The notes under the pieces were generated by a model. That model made no database searches, was not told where the DNA came from, and saw nothing but the letters and a program-made list of their open reading frames with translations. 46,292 nt of DNA from Planctomycetota bacterium. Lineage in GTDB: Bacteria > Planctomycetota > UBA1135 > GCA-002748355. Where the stretch lies: the NCBI GenBank assembly GCA_027021385.1, contig JALUUL010000036.1:1-46292 (forward strand), written 5' to 3'. Made by a program: the position numbers and the translations under genes. Positions within the stretch are counted from its first letter, which is position 1; each line of letters starts with the position of its first letter. Shown piece after piece: positions 17,405 to 26,165 of this stretch.

Positions 17405-18023
17405 CGCCGGTGTCGATCGGATAACGGGGGCCGGTGAAGGGGTCCGGTTTCAGCGTCTCGGGCGGCTTCCGCTCCTGGGTCGGGGCGGATTTCGCCTTCT
17501 GTTTTCCATAGAAACCCTCGAAGATCAGGTCGATCTCGAGACGGCCCTCGCGGTCGAGATGGACCATGCGCTCGAAGGCCTCCAGGAGGGTTTTCCGGAG
17601 CTTCGCGCTGAGATCGAAGATCTCCGTGCCCTCGGGGGCCAGATAATGGGCGCGGATCAGGACCTTCCGCTTCGCCGGCGTCTTCACTTTGACCCTGAGA
17701 CGGCTGACTTCGGAGAGGGCCTCTCCTGCAGACTTCAACCCGGCCTCGATCGCGTCCCGAGCGACCTGGACGACCCCGTCCCGGGTGTGGCTCAACAGCG
17801 GGTCCTCGTCTCCGGGGGATCCCCCCGCCCGGAAATAGAGGATGCGCAGGAGGTTGAGACCGAGAAGGCCGGCTCCCAGAAGACCGAGGAAACCCGCCGA
17901 GAGGAGCGGAGGGCCTTCCCTGCGCAAGGCTCCGAGAACGAAATAGGCGGCGGAGGCGAGTCCGGCCAGCTGATTGGCGAAGGCCACGACCTTTCGGGCG
18001 AAGGCTTTCAGATCCTCTTCCAC
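17391..18023 (-). CDS. AmaP/Asp23-like membrane protein
   Basis: This 210-residue protein has two hydrophobic N-terminal segments (about 13-35 and 40-62) followed by a soluble domain. The domain has HTRDGVVQVARDAIEAGLKSAGEAL, then a VKVKTPAKRKVLIRAHY strand region and a charged helix, resembling the Asp23/Gls24 domain of alkaline-shock membrane-anchor proteins (AmaP). Those proteins recruit Asp23-type proteins to the membrane during envelope stress. The GTG start sits 3 nt after GGAGAG. It follows accC by 12 bp and overlaps the FecR gene. The family match is by architecture and motif feel, not by a search; its role here is unknown. Confidence 0.65.
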   Translation of the reverse strand: MEEDLKAFARKVVAFANQLAGLASAAYFVLGALRREGPPLLSAGFLGLLGAGLLGLNLLRILYFRAGGSPGDEDPLLSHTRDGVVQVARDAIEAGLKSAGEALSEVSRLRVKVKTPAKRKVLIRAHYLAPEGTEIFDLSAKLRKTLLEAFERMVHLDREGRLEIDLIFEGFYGKQKAKSAPTQERKPPETLKPDPFTGPRYPIDTGDESL

Positions 18024-18035
18024 GAACTCTCCATC

Positions 18036-19379
18036 TTACTGGAAGTATCGTTCGATGAAGCCCGTATCGACCCGCCCGTGGAGGAAATCGGCGTGGTCGA
18101 GGAGACGGAGGAAGAACGGAACCGTGGTCTTGATGTCCTCGATCAGGAACTCCGAGAGGGCGCGCTTCGCGGTCTCCAGGGCTTCCCGGCGGTCGTTCCG
18201 GTGGATGATGAGCTTGCCGATCAGGGAGTCGTAGTGCGGGGGAACGACGTAGCCGGAATAGACGTGGGAATCCCAACGCACGCCCGGCCCTCCCGGAGGG
18301 ATGAATAGACCGATCCTCCCCGGCGAGGGACGGAAATCATCGTCCGGGTCCTCTGCGTTGATCCGGAACTCCATCGCATGGCCCCGCGGACGGACATCCT
18401 CCTGCCGGAAATCCAAAGGTTCCCCCGAGGCGATCCGGATCATCCACTGGATCAGGTCGACGCCGGTCGTGGCCTCCGTCACGGGGTGTTCGACCTGGAT
18501 CCTCGCGTTCATCTCGATGAAATAGAACGCCCCCGACCCGTCCACGAGGAACTCCACGGTTCCCGCCGAGGAGTAGTCCGCCGCCCGCGCCACGGCCACG
18601 GCGGCCTCGCCCATCTTCCTGCGGGTCTCCGGATCCAGGGCGGGTGAGGGGGACTCCTCGAGCATCTTCTGGTGGCGGCGTTGGAGCGAGCAGTCCCGCT
18701 CTCCGAGATGAAGGACCTTCCCCTGCCCGTCAGCGAGGATCTGCACCTCGACGTGTCGGGGATCCTCGAGGAACTTCTCGAGGTAGAGGGTCGCGTCCTT
18801 GAAGGCTGCCTCCGCTTCCCGGCGGGCCGCATGGAAGCCGGCGACCAGGGAGATGTCGTTGTGCGCCACCCGCATCCCCCTTCCCCCTCCTCCGGCCGCG
18901 GCCTTGATCATGACGGGGTAGCCGATTTCGCGGGCGATCTCGAGGGCATCGCCCTCGCTCTTCAGGGCGCCGCCCGATCCCGGGACGGTCGGGACCCCCG
19001 CCTCCTTCGCGAGCGCGATGGCCCGGGACTTGTCCCCGACCAACGAGATCGCCTTCGGGTCGGGACCGATGAACTTGATGTTGCAGCTCTGGCAGACCTC
19101 GGCGAAGTGGTGGTTCTCGGCGAGGAAGCCGTAACCCGGATGGATCGCGTCCACGTTCGCGATCTCGGCGGTCGAGATCAGGCGGGGGATGTCCAGGTAG
19201 GACTGGGCGCTGGGTCCGGGACCGATGCAGACGGTTTCGTTCGCGTAGCGCAGATGCAGGGCGTCGCGGTCGGCCTCCGAATAGGCGGCGACGGTCTCGA
19301 TCCCTAGTTCCTTGCAGGCACGCAGGATCCGGAGGGCGATTTCACCCCGGTTGGCAATGAGGATGCGGCGGATGGCCAT
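18036..19379 (-). CDS. accC: Acetyl-CoA carboxylase, biotin carboxylase subunit
   Basis: This subunit carboxylates biotin on AccB using ATP and bicarbonate, the first half of malonyl-CoA synthesis. Its 447 residues match the usual length. It has the N-terminal domain motif [26 protein letters not shown], the ATP-grasp lysine loop [24 protein letters not shown], the active-site [13 protein letters not shown] and YDSLIGKLI near the end. It lies 21 bp after accB, the classic accB-accC pair. The carboxyltransferase genes accA and accD are not in the window. Confidence 0.96.
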   Translation of the reverse strand: MAIRRILIANRGEIALRILRACKELGIETVAAYSEADRDALHLRYANETVCIGPGPSAQSYLDIPRLISTAEIANVDAIHPGYGFLAENHHFAEVCQSCNIKFIGPDPKAISLVGDKSRAIALAKEAGVPTVPGSGGALKSEGDALEIAREIGYPVMIKAAAGGGGRGMRVAHNDISLVAGFHAARREAEAAFKDATLYLEKFLEDPRHVEVQILADGQGKVLHLGERDCSLQRRHQKMLEESPSPALDPETRRKMGEAAVAVARAADYSSAGTVEFLVDGSGAFYFIEMNARIQVEHPVTEATTGVDLIQWMIRIASGEPLDFRQEDVRPRGHAMEFRINAEDPDDDFRPSPGRIGLFIPPGGPGVRWDSHVYSGYVVPPHYDSLIGKLIIHRNDRREALETAKRALSEFLIEDIKTTVPFFLRLLDHADFLHGRVDTGFIERYFQ

Positions 19380-19400
19380 CTTCGAACGGACCCGGGGTGC

Positions 19401-19955
19401 TCAGATCGGCTTGACGAGGAAGAGCGGCTGCCCGAACTCGATCGGCTCCCCGTTCTCGGCGAGGACCTTGACGATCTCTCCCTCGGTTTCCGCCTTGATC
19501 TCGTTCATCACCTTCATGGCCTCGATGATGCAGACCGTCGTCTCCGCGTCGACCCGGTCTCCGACCTGGACGAAGGGGTCGGCATCGGGGGATGGAGCCC
19601 TGTAGAACGTTCCGACCATCGGCGATTTGATCTCGAGAGCCCCCTCGAGCCCCTCTCCTCCCTTTGCGGTCTTCTCCTCTCCTTCGGATCCCGCCTCCTC
19701 CGATCCGCCCTGGGACGGGACGCCCGCGACGTAGGATCCGACGGGGAACGGGCTCGGAACCTGGACGAACTCGGTCTTCACCTTGGGTTCGGGCATCCGG
19801 ATCCGGAGGCGGGCGCCCATGTGCTCGAGTTCGATCTCGCTGGCCCCGGTCTGGTTCAACATCGCGATCAGCCGCTTGATCTCCCGGAGTTCGAGGAAAT
19901 GGGGACCGCTCGGGGCGACTGGGTTCTTCGATGGACGGCTCTTCTTCTCGGTCAC
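19401..19955 (-). CDS. accB: Acetyl-CoA carboxylase, biotin carboxyl carrier protein
   Basis: This BCCP subunit carries biotin between AccC and the carboxyltransferase. It is 184 residues. The N-terminal region has the segment [20 protein letters not shown] typical of BCCP. An acidic, low-complexity linker (about 70-105) follows, then the biotinyl domain (about 108-184) with [18 protein letters not shown] packing and the biotinylation motif EAMKVMNEI, whose lysine is the acceptor. The start is GTG and overlaps the asd stop by 4 bp (GTGA). Confidence 0.95.
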   Translation of the reverse strand: MTEKKSRPSKNPVAPSGPHFLELREIKRLIAMLNQTGASEIELEHMGARLRIRMPEPKVKTEFVQVPSPFPVGSYVAGVPSQGGSEEAGSEGEEKTAKGGEGLEGALEIKSPMVGTFYRAPSPDADPFVQVGDRVDAETTVCIIEAMKVMNEIKAETEGEIVKVLAENGEPIEFGQPLFLVKPI

Positions 19956-21085
19956 GGCGTCACCCGGGAATCAGGGTCTCTGGGAGCGGAGTCCCCCCGG
20001 GAAGCCCGGAGGAGACATTCGGCGATCTGCACGGCGTTCAGGGCCGCGCCCTTGCGGATCTGGTCTCCGGCGAGGAACAGGGAGAGCCCGTTGCGGAAGG
20101 CCCGGCTCGCGCGGATCCTCCCGACTTGGACCTCGTCCCGTCCGGAGGTTTCGAGGGGCATGGGATACAGGAAGGTCTCCCGGTCGTCCACGACCGAAAG
20201 CCCAGGGGCCTCCTCCAGGACCCTCCGGGCCTCGAGGGGAGGGCATTCGCGGTCGGTTTCGAGGACGAGGGCCTCGGCATGGCTGCGGAGCACCGGTACC
20301 CGGACGCAGCAGGCCTCGACCCGAAGGTCTGGCAGGTCCAGGATCTTGCGGGTTTCGACCTCCATCTTCCATTCCTCCCGAGTCGACCCGTCCTCGAGGA
20401 AGCGGTCGATCTGGGGGATCAGGTTTCCGGCCAGCGGATGCGGGAACCGCCCCCGCCAGGCCTCGCCCCGGGGGACGCCCCCGTCGAACCCCGCCGCGAG
20501 GTCTTCCTCGAGGGCCGCCAGCGCGCGGGCTCCCGCCCCCGAGGCGGCCTGGTAAGTCGCGGCGATCACCCTGCGGAGCCCGAAGGCGCGATGCAGGGGG
20601 GCCAGGACGAGGGCCATGAGGATCGTCGAGCAGTTCGGGTTCGCGATCAGGGAGGAGGCGGGTCCTCCGTCCGTCCGAAACAGCGCGTGCTCGTTGCACT
20701 CCGGCACGACCAGCGGGACATCCCGATCCATCCGGAAGGCCGAGCTGTTGTCGATGACGAGAGCCCCGGCATCCAGAGCCCTCGGAACATGCCGTTCGGA
20801 GCGCTCCCCGCCGCAGGAGAAGAACGCCAGGTCGACGCCCGAGAAATCGAAACCTTCCAGTGGGGCGACCCCGCGCTCGCTCCCGAGGACCCGCATCTTC
20901 CGGCCAGGGGAGTTCGGGCCGGCGAGGAGATGGAGCCTCCCGACCGGGAAGTCCCGTTCGGAGAGGATCCAGCAGAGTTCGCGTCCGACGGCGCCGGTCG
21001 CCCCCGCGATCGCGATCGTGAGGGGTCCCGCGCGGGGGAACCCTCTGGAGGAAGGACGCGGTTCCGCGCCGGGGTCGGGGTTCAC
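19952..21085 (-). CDS. asd: Aspartate-semialdehyde dehydrogenase
   Basis: This enzyme reduces aspartyl phosphate to aspartate semialdehyde for lysine/diaminopimelate, threonine and methionine. The start is GTG 21085, which has GGAGG three bases upstream and overlaps the moaC TGA by 4 bp. The frame upstream is shadow. The 377-residue product has about 30 extra N-terminal residues before the NADP motif [13 protein letters not shown]. The catalytic cysteine is in NPNCSTI, with SSAFRM before it, and the C-terminal signature [17 protein letters not shown] is present. A start nearer the Rossmann fold would need a non-standard codon. It is coupled to accB, linking cell-wall precursor supply to lipid synthesis. 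Confidence 0.93.
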   Translation of the reverse strand: MNPDPGAEPRPSSRGFPRAGPLTIAIAGATGAVGRELCWILSERDFPVGRLHLLAGPNSPGRKMRVLGSERGVAPLEGFDFSGVDLAFFSCGGERSERHVPRALDAGALVIDNSSAFRMDRDVPLVVPECNEHALFRTDGGPASSLIANPNCSTILMALVLAPLHRAFGLRRVIAATYQAASGAGARALAALEEDLAAGFDGGVPRGEAWRGRFPHPLAGNLIPQIDRFLEDGSTREEWKMEVETRKILDLPDLRVEACCVRVPVLRSHAEALVLETDRECPPLEARRVLEEAPGLSVVDDRETFLYPMPLETSGRDEVQVGRIRASRAFRNGLSLFLAGDQIRKGAALNAVQIAECLLRASRGDSAPRDPDSRVTP

Positions 21086-21588
21086 GAGCCTCCGCCCTCC
21101 TCCGGCTCTCCTCCCTCCGCCTCCCAGATCCCGGACCGGCCCCCTTCCTTGCGGAGTAGGCGGATCCCCTCGATACGGATGCCCCGCTCGAGGGCCTTGC
21201 AGAGGTCGTAGAGAGCCAAGGCCGCGGCCGAGACCGCGCAGAGCGCCTCCATCTCGACCCCGGTCGAGGCCCGGCAGGATGTCTCCGCCAGGACCCGGAG
21301 CCGCCCGGTCTCCCGTTCCGCCTCGAAATCCACCCGTACATGGTCGAGGGCAAGGGGATGGCAGAGGGGAATCCATTCGCTCGTCCTCTTCGCCCCCTGG
21401 ATTCCTGCGACCCGCGCGACGGCCAGGGCATCCCCCTTCGACAGGTCCCCGGCCAGGAGTTTCTCGAGGACATCCCGGCCGAGAACGACCCATGCCTCGG
21501 CGAGGGCGGTCCTCCGCGTGACGGGTTTTCCGCCGACGTCGACCATCCGGGCCCGCCCCCGCTCGTCGAGATGGCTGAATCCGCTCAA
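21082..21588 (-). CDS. moaC: Cyclic pyranopterin monophosphate synthase accessory protein
   Basis: MoaC converts the MoaA product to cyclic pyranopterin monophosphate in molybdenum-cofactor synthesis. I place the start at TTG 21588 because GGGGAGGTG lies directly upstream at good spacing and the product then aligns with other MoaC N-termini (SGFSHLDERGRARMVDVGGKP). A GTG two codons earlier would overlap the ribosome site. The 168 residues carry ARVAGIQGAKRTSEWIPLCH with the active-site histidine and lysine region, and the GVEMEALCAVSAAALALYDL motif typical of MoaC. No other molybdopterin gene is in the window. It heads the minus-strand run and overlaps asd by 4 bp. Confidence 0.95.
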   Translation of the reverse strand: MSGFSHLDERGRARMVDVGGKPVTRRTALAEAWVVLGRDVLEKLLAGDLSKGDALAVARVAGIQGAKRTSEWIPLCHPLALDHVRVDFEAERETGRLRVLAETSCRASTGVEMEALCAVSAAALALYDLCKALERGIRIEGIRLLRKEGGRSGIWEAEGGEPEEGGGS

Positions 21589-21607
21589 GGGCACCTCCCC
21601 CCGAAGT

Positions 21608-21631
21608 CCGGAATCCGCCGGCGGAATCCGG
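21608..21631. repeat. Imperfect 24-bp palindrome in the moaC/S41 divergent region
   Basis: CCGGA and TCCGG arms flank a perfect 10-bp core palindrome, CCGCCGGCGG, with a 2x2 mismatch between. It lies about 20 bp upstream of moaC and could be an operator; this is position-based inference. Confidence 0.35.
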
Positions 21632-21705
21632 GTAGCCCGCTCCCTCCGTTCCCGGCCGTTGCCAGGGGACTTTCTCCGGCTAGCTTCATTCCTTCGATTG
21701 CATCG

Positions 21706-21717
21706 GTCGAATTCGAC
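21706..21717. repeat. Perfect 12-bp palindrome GTCGAATTCGAC
   Basis: The palindrome lies 112 bp upstream of the S41 protease start and 118 bp upstream of moaC, in the middle of their shared 240-bp control region. It is AT-centred in GC-rich DNA, which suggests a dimeric regulator site. I could not place a good sigma-70 promoter beside it. Confidence 0.35.
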
Positions 21718-21828
21718 GGGAGGAGGACCTACCTTGGATCGTTCCAGGGCCTCCGACCCGGCCCCCGCACGGCACGGAGGGCCGGAGGGAATGTACGCCC
21801 CGGAAGCGGGGCATCCAGAGGTATTTAC

Positions 21829-24150
21829 ATGTCGAGATCGAATGGCAAGGCGTTCTTCCTCCTCCTCACGGCCGGCCTCGCGCCCTCCCCTCTCGCCGCC
21901 CAGGCGCCGGGCTCGAAGGCGGAGGCGCTCGTTCTGGAAGCGGACAAGACCCCCCTCGACCGGGCCTGGAGCTACCTGGAGCGGATCGAGGATCTCGAGA
22001 TCGACGAGGACGCCCTAATCGAGGCCTTGCGCAGAGCGGGTCTCCGGAGCCGTTCCGCGGGCCGCCTGATCGCCGCCCGTGGCCTCCTGGATCGGGACGG
22101 CCGCAGCGCGGTCGAACTCCTCGGCCGGGTCCTCGTCGACGCCTCGAAACCGGAACAGCGCCTCGCGGCGGCCCGACTCGCCGGGAACCGAGATCTTCCC
22201 TCCCGCAGCCTTCGCAAACTCCGCAAGACCCTCGTGGAAATGGTCGGGGACGACGCCCTCGACCCAAGGCTCCGTCTCGCAGCGGCGACCTCCCTCTACA
22301 AAATCGCGGACGACGGGAGCAAAAAGCTGCTCGCGCGGCGGACGATGCTCGGCTATCTGGCCTCGCGGGACCGCGGACTCAGGATCCAGGGCGCCCTGGC
22401 CCTCGCGGACATCGGCGATCTCGTGACCGGAGGAGCCCGGGCGATCCTCGAGGAGATCGAGGACGAACCCACCCCCGAGGGTCGCCTCGCGGCGGCCTAT
22501 CTGACCGTCGAGCGCAGAAACCGGCGGATCGAACAGCTCTACCGGGAACTCTCCCGCCTCGAGACCGGATCTGGACGGGGGACGGGACGGGGAAGGAGCG
22601 ACCAGCTCGCCCTGATCAAGGAACTCCTTGCCGACATCCGCAGCTACCACGACGACGGCCGTGAGGCAAAGACGCTCTATCTCCTCGAGCGGGCGGCCAA
22701 GGGGATGCTGAAGGCGATGGACCGTTTCTCGAGCTACTACACGAGCGAGGAATACGCGCGCTTCGCCTTCGACCTGAACCGCGATTACTGCGGTATCGGA
22801 GCCTTCGTCAACATCGACGCCCAGGGGAATTTCAAGATCACCCGACCGATCTACTCGGGTCCGGCCTACAAGGCGGGCCTGATGTCGGACGACCACATCC
22901 TGAAGGTCGACGGATGGTCAACCGCCGACCAGGACCTGAACGAGATCATCCGCCGGCTCAAGGGCAAGCCCGACACGAAAGTCACGGTGAGCGTCTGGAG
23001 GGTCGGATGGCCGAAACCCAGGGACTTCACGTTGACCCGGGCTCCGATCCAGGTCCCCTCGGTCAACTCGATGATGCTCCCGGGTAAGGTCGCCTATGTC
23101 GAACTCATCACCTTCGGCACCCATGCAACGGAGGAGCTCCGTGCCCACCTGAGCCGTCTCGTGGATGAGGGGGCGAGGGGCGCGATCCTGGACCTCAGGA
23201 ACAACGGCGGCGGATTCTTGGAACAAGCGCGCAGGATCGACCAGCTTTTCCTCCCCAAGGGGAGCCTCGTCGTCACGACCAAGGGGAGGGCCTACGGCAA
23301 GGAGGAGCTGCACACGAAGAAGGACCCGGTCTTCCCCGATCTTCCCCTCGTGATCCTCGTGAACGGGCAGACCGCATCAGCCTCCGAGATCGTTTCGGGA
23401 AGCCTCCAGGTGCACAAGAGGGCGATAATCGTCGGGACCCAATCCTACGGGAAGGGTTCGGTCCAGAACCTTTTCCCCGTGGCCGCCGTTCCGGGGGAGC
23501 GATTCAAGGACGAGAACGGAAACCGGAGATGGGACGAGTGGGAGAAGTTCGAGGACACGAACGGCAACGGAAAATACGATCCCGGCGCCCGCGCCCGGCT
23601 GACGATCGCCCGCTACTACCTGCCGGACGGACGTTGCCCCGACAAGAAACTCGACAAGGACGGGCGCGTCCGCAACAAGGATTACGGTGTCATCCCTGAC
23701 GAGAAGGTCGAACCCGACTCCCTCGACACCCATGAACTCTGGAAGAACGCGGTCATCAACGATTTCTGGCAGAAGAAGGTCTTCCACAAGTACGTCGACG
23801 GCCTCCTCCAGAAGCACAAGGACCTTCTCCTCCAGCTCGCCGAGAACGACGGCAGGGACTGGAAGAGATGGCCCGGCTTCGAAAAGTTTTACGAGAGCCT
23901 GAATACCCACTTGACGAAGAACGATGTCCGCCGCTGGGTCCGGATCGTCACCCGGGAAAAGGTGTCCGATCTCCGCGGAAAGGCTTGGCCGGGGGGCCGG
24001 ATCCTCGGCGACTGGCAGGAGGACAACCAGCTCCAGGCTGCGATCCGCGTCCTCCTCGAAAAGATCGGAGAAAAGATCGAGGATATCGACGCATACCGGG
24101 CCGTCCTTCCCCCGAAGAAGGCGAAGACCAAGGTCGGCAGTTCGCGTTGA
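21829..24150 (+). CDS. Secreted S41 C-terminal processing peptidase with PDZ and EF-hand-like loops
   Basis: This 773-residue exported serine protease starts at ATG 21829, behind AGAGG. Residues 1-24 are a signal peptide (FFLLLTAGLAPSPLAAQA). About 40-250 is helical and HEAT-like, with repeated arginine/leucine helices. A PDZ domain spans about 318-410 (IYSGPAYKAGLMSDDHILKV). The S41 catalytic domain holds the nucleophile in TASASEIVSG (about 517) and the lysine in SYGKGSVQ (about 541), so the Ser-Lys dyad is intact. Between the lysine and ARLTIARYYLPDGR is an insert with two calcium-loop-like motifs, DENGNRRWDEWE and DTNGNGKYDPG (about 560-585). Tail-specific proteases trim periplasmic proteins; the substrate here is unknown. 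Confidence 0.92.
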   Translation: MSRSNGKAFFLLLTAGLAPSPLAAQAPGSKAEALVLEADKTPLDRAWSYLERIEDLEIDEDALIEALRRAGLRSRSAGRLIAARGLLDRDGRSAVELLGRVLVDASKPEQRLAAARLAGNRDLPSRSLRKLRKTLVEMVGDDALDPRLRLAAATSLYKIADDGSKKLLARRTMLGYLASRDRGLRIQGALALADIGDLVTGGARAILEEIEDEPTPEGRLAAAYLTVERRNRRIEQLYRELSRLETGSGRGTGRGRSDQLALIKELLADIRSYHDDGREAKTLYLLERAAKGMLKAMDRFSSYYTSEEYARFAFDLNRDYCGIGAFVNIDAQGNFKITRPIYSGPAYKAGLMSDDHILKVDGWSTADQDLNEIIRRLKGKPDTKVTVSVWRVGWPKPRDFTLTRAPIQVPSVNSMMLPGKVAYVELITFGTHATEELRAHLSRLVDEGARGAILDLRNNGGGFLEQARRIDQLFLPKGSLVVTTKGRAYGKEELHTKKDPVFPDLPLVILVNGQTASASEIVSGSLQVHKRAIIVGTQSYGKGSVQNLFPVAAVPGERFKDENGNRRWDEWEKFEDTNGNGKYDPGARARLTIARYYLPDGRCPDKKLDKDGRVRNKDYGVIPDEKVEPDSLDTHELWKNAVINDFWQKKVFHKYVDGLLQKHKDLLLQLAENDGRDWKRWPGFEKFYESLNTHLTKNDVRRWVRIVTREKVSDLRGKAWPGGRILGDWQEDNQLQAAIRVLLEKIGEKIEDIDAYRAVLPPKKAKTKVGSSR

Positions 24151-24160
24151 CTCGGCGGAC

Positions 24161-24910
24161 TCACCCCGCCCGGGAAGGAATCAGGGTCGCGGCCAGGGCG
24201 AAACGGCCCGCGGCCTCGCCCTCCCTCCGGTGCGACCACCAGAACGCCCCCTCGTGGCGGGTGCAGGAATCGAGGATCGTGATCCTGCCGGCTCCGAAGG
24301 CCCGGGCCTGATCCTGGAGGATTCCGGCGAGATCCAGGTGGAGACGTCCTCCCCGGCGGAGGACCCGCGCCTCGTATCCCCCCTCCACGGCCTCCCGCGC
24401 GACCTCCGGGCCGACCTCGAAGCAGGAGGGACAGATCGAGGGCCCGAGCCCAACCCGGAGGGCATAAGGGGCGAGCCCCCCGAAGGCCACCATTTCGCGG
24501 AGCAGGGCGGGAAGGACGCCCCGAAGCGCCCCCCTCCACCCCGCATGGGCGAGTCCCAGCAGGCCGCCCCCCGCGACGAGGACCGCCGGGCAGTCGGCCG
24601 AGGTCACGAGGAGCCCCAATCCCGGCAGATCGGTGAAGACCGCGTCGGCCGTGTCGTGGACGACCTTCCGGTCCGCCCCCGATCCACGCGCTTCCTCGCC
24701 AAGGCGAAGGACACGGACCCCGTGCTCGAGACCGATCGGAACGAGGTCGGAAGGCAGGATCCCGAGCCGGGCCGCCAGTCGATTCCTCGAAGTCTCCGGG
24801 TCTCCGAGGGCGGCGCGGGTCCGGGAGAGATTGCCGAGCGCCCGGGTCGTGACCGCGTGGCGGATCCCCGGCCAGGTACCGGGGATCTTCAGGAAGAGGG
24901 GGACCGTCAT
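24161..24910 (-). CDS. pgeF: Peptidoglycan editing factor / multicopper polyphenol oxidase family (YfiH/PgeF)
   Basis: This 249-residue protein starts at ATG 24910, overlapping the stop of the upstream permease by 4 bp (ATGA). The metal-site motifs of the family are present: a histidine in IGLEHGVRV, TSADCPAVLV, HAGWRGALRG and the late GPSICPSCFEVGPEV. Family members edit misincorporated serine in peptidoglycan precursors (PgeF) or have purine-nucleoside activities; older annotations call them laccases. The usual QVHG motif is changed to LEHG, keeping the histidine. It converges on the S41 protease with only 10 bp between stops. Confidence 0.9.
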   Translation of the reverse strand: MTVPLFLKIPGTWPGIRHAVTTRALGNLSRTRAALGDPETSRNRLAARLGILPSDLVPIGLEHGVRVLRLGEEARGSGADRKVVHDTADAVFTDLPGLGLLVTSADCPAVLVAGGGLLGLAHAGWRGALRGVLPALLREMVAFGGLAPYALRVGLGPSICPSCFEVGPEVAREAVEGGYEARVLRRGGRLHLDLAGILQDQARAFGAGRITILDSCTRHEGAFWWSHRREGEAAGRFALAATLIPSRAG

Positions 24911-26070
24911 GCGCCTTCCCGGCCCTCCGCAGCCAGGCGCTCGATCGGAGGCAACACGAAGTCCTGGAACAGGATCTTCGCAATGATCGTCAGCGGGATC
25001 GCGACCAGGACCCCGAAGAAACCGAAGATCGCTCCCCATGCCAGCACGGAGAACAGCATCGTGATCGGGTGCATGTCGAGTTTGTCGCCGAGGATCCAGG
25101 GAAAGAGGACGTAGCCCTCGACGGCTTCCGCCGCGAGGAAGACGAGGGCGATGCCTCCGAGGACTCCGATCCCCCCGGTCTGGTAGGCGAGCGCGAGGAT
25201 GACGGCCGCGATCAGGCCGAGCGCCGCCCCGAGGAAGGGAAGGATCGACAGGAGACCGGACAGGAGACCGACGACGAAGGGGAAGGGCACGCCGCACAGC
25301 CAGAGCCCGAAGGCGAGGAGGAGCCCCTTGAAGATCGCGATCAGGATCCGCCCCCGGAGGAAGGCAGCGAGCCCTTCGTGGATCCGGCGGGCGGTCCGGA
25401 GGATCCGGGGACGGTGGCGCCCCGGGAGATGCCGTTCGACCCAGGACAGCACCCTCGGATAGTCGAGCATCAAGTAGAACAGGTAGATCGGCAGCAGCAC
25501 GAGGATGCTGACGAGATCGAAGAAGCCGCTGACCCCGCTCCCGAGCCCCGAGAGCAGGACGGGCACCTTCTCGAGCAAGGGGATCAGTCTTTTCGGATCG
25601 AAGAGGTCCTCGAGCCAGGCGCCGACCTCCGCTCTCCAGGCTTGACGCAGATAGGTTTCGATCTGCTCGTGGTAGAAGCCGAGCGCGAGGTCCGGGAGCG
25701 CGAACAGGAACCCCCTCGAATCGGGCCGACCCTCCGCACCCAGGAAGGCGGCCTGGTAGAGGTCCATGCTTCCCCGCACCAGGAGCCAGATCCCAACCCC
25801 CGTGACCGCGAGGAAGGCGAGGAAGACCGCCGCCACGGCCAGGAACCTCGGGAAGCGCCAGGCCATGAGCCGCTGGACGACCGGCTCGAGGATGTAGGCG
25901 AAGCAAAGAGCCAGAAGGAGGGGTCCGACGACGATGCGCAACCAGTAGGCCAGCAGGAGGATCAGGAGCAGACAGACCGAGAGCCCGGCGACCAGACGGC
26001 GGCGTTCCCGGCCTGTCAAAGGCGAGACCGGACGGGGATCGGGACTTTCGGGCGGGAGCGGTGCGGTCAA
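24907..26070 (-). CDS. AI-2E family transporter / PerM-type permease
   Basis: This is a polytopic inner-membrane protein of 387 residues with about eight hydrophobic segments. It has the two N-terminal helices, a soluble middle region (about 100-190) and a C-terminal bundle including VVGLLSGLLSILPFLGAALG and the closing motif typical of UPF0118 proteins (LGDKLDMHPITMLFSVLAWG). Substrates of the family are varied and often unknown. I use TTG 26070, the only plausible start in frame before the first helix. A possible -10 sits 9 bp before it, and no ribosome site is visible. It is coupled to pgeF. Confidence 0.85.
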   Translation of the reverse strand: MTAPLPPESPDPRPVSPLTGRERRRLVAGLSVCLLLILLLAYWLRIVVGPLLLALCFAYILEPVVQRLMAWRFPRFLAVAAVFLAFLAVTGVGIWLLVRGSMDLYQAAFLGAEGRPDSRGFLFALPDLALGFYHEQIETYLRQAWRAEVGAWLEDLFDPKRLIPLLEKVPVLLSGLGSGVSGFFDLVSILVLLPIYLFYLMLDYPRVLSWVERHLPGRHRPRILRTARRIHEGLAAFLRGRILIAIFKGLLLAFGLWLCGVPFPFVVGLLSGLLSILPFLGAALGLIAAVILALAYQTGGIGVLGGIALVFLAAEAVEGYVLFPWILGDKLDMHPITMLFSVLAWGAIFGFFGVLVAIPLTIIAKILFQDFVLPPIERLAAEGREGA

Positions 26071-26079
26071 GGCGGGCCG

Positions 26080-26085
26080 AGAATA
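26080..26085 (-). promoter_or_regulatory. Possible -10 element of a leaderless perM-type transcript
   Basis: TATTCT on the minus strand ends 9 bp before the TTG start, so transcription would begin about 3 nt before the codon. The -35 region at 17-bp spacing (TTCCCC) is poor. This is a weak call, noted because the gene lacks a ribosome site. Confidence 0.25.
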
Positions 26086-26165
26086 GCAGGGTCGCCTCTC
26101 CCGGGGAACGCGTCCCCCCCGCCCTTTCCCGGTCCCCGGCCCTCCGGCAAGATCGCCGCCACGTG

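Noticed and set aside
21734..22018. TTG-started short frame with GGAGGAGG at good spacing
   Set aside because: It overlaps the S41 protease in another frame and is Arg/Ser-rich with no conserved feature. The ribosome-site match may be chance in a purine-rich stretch.
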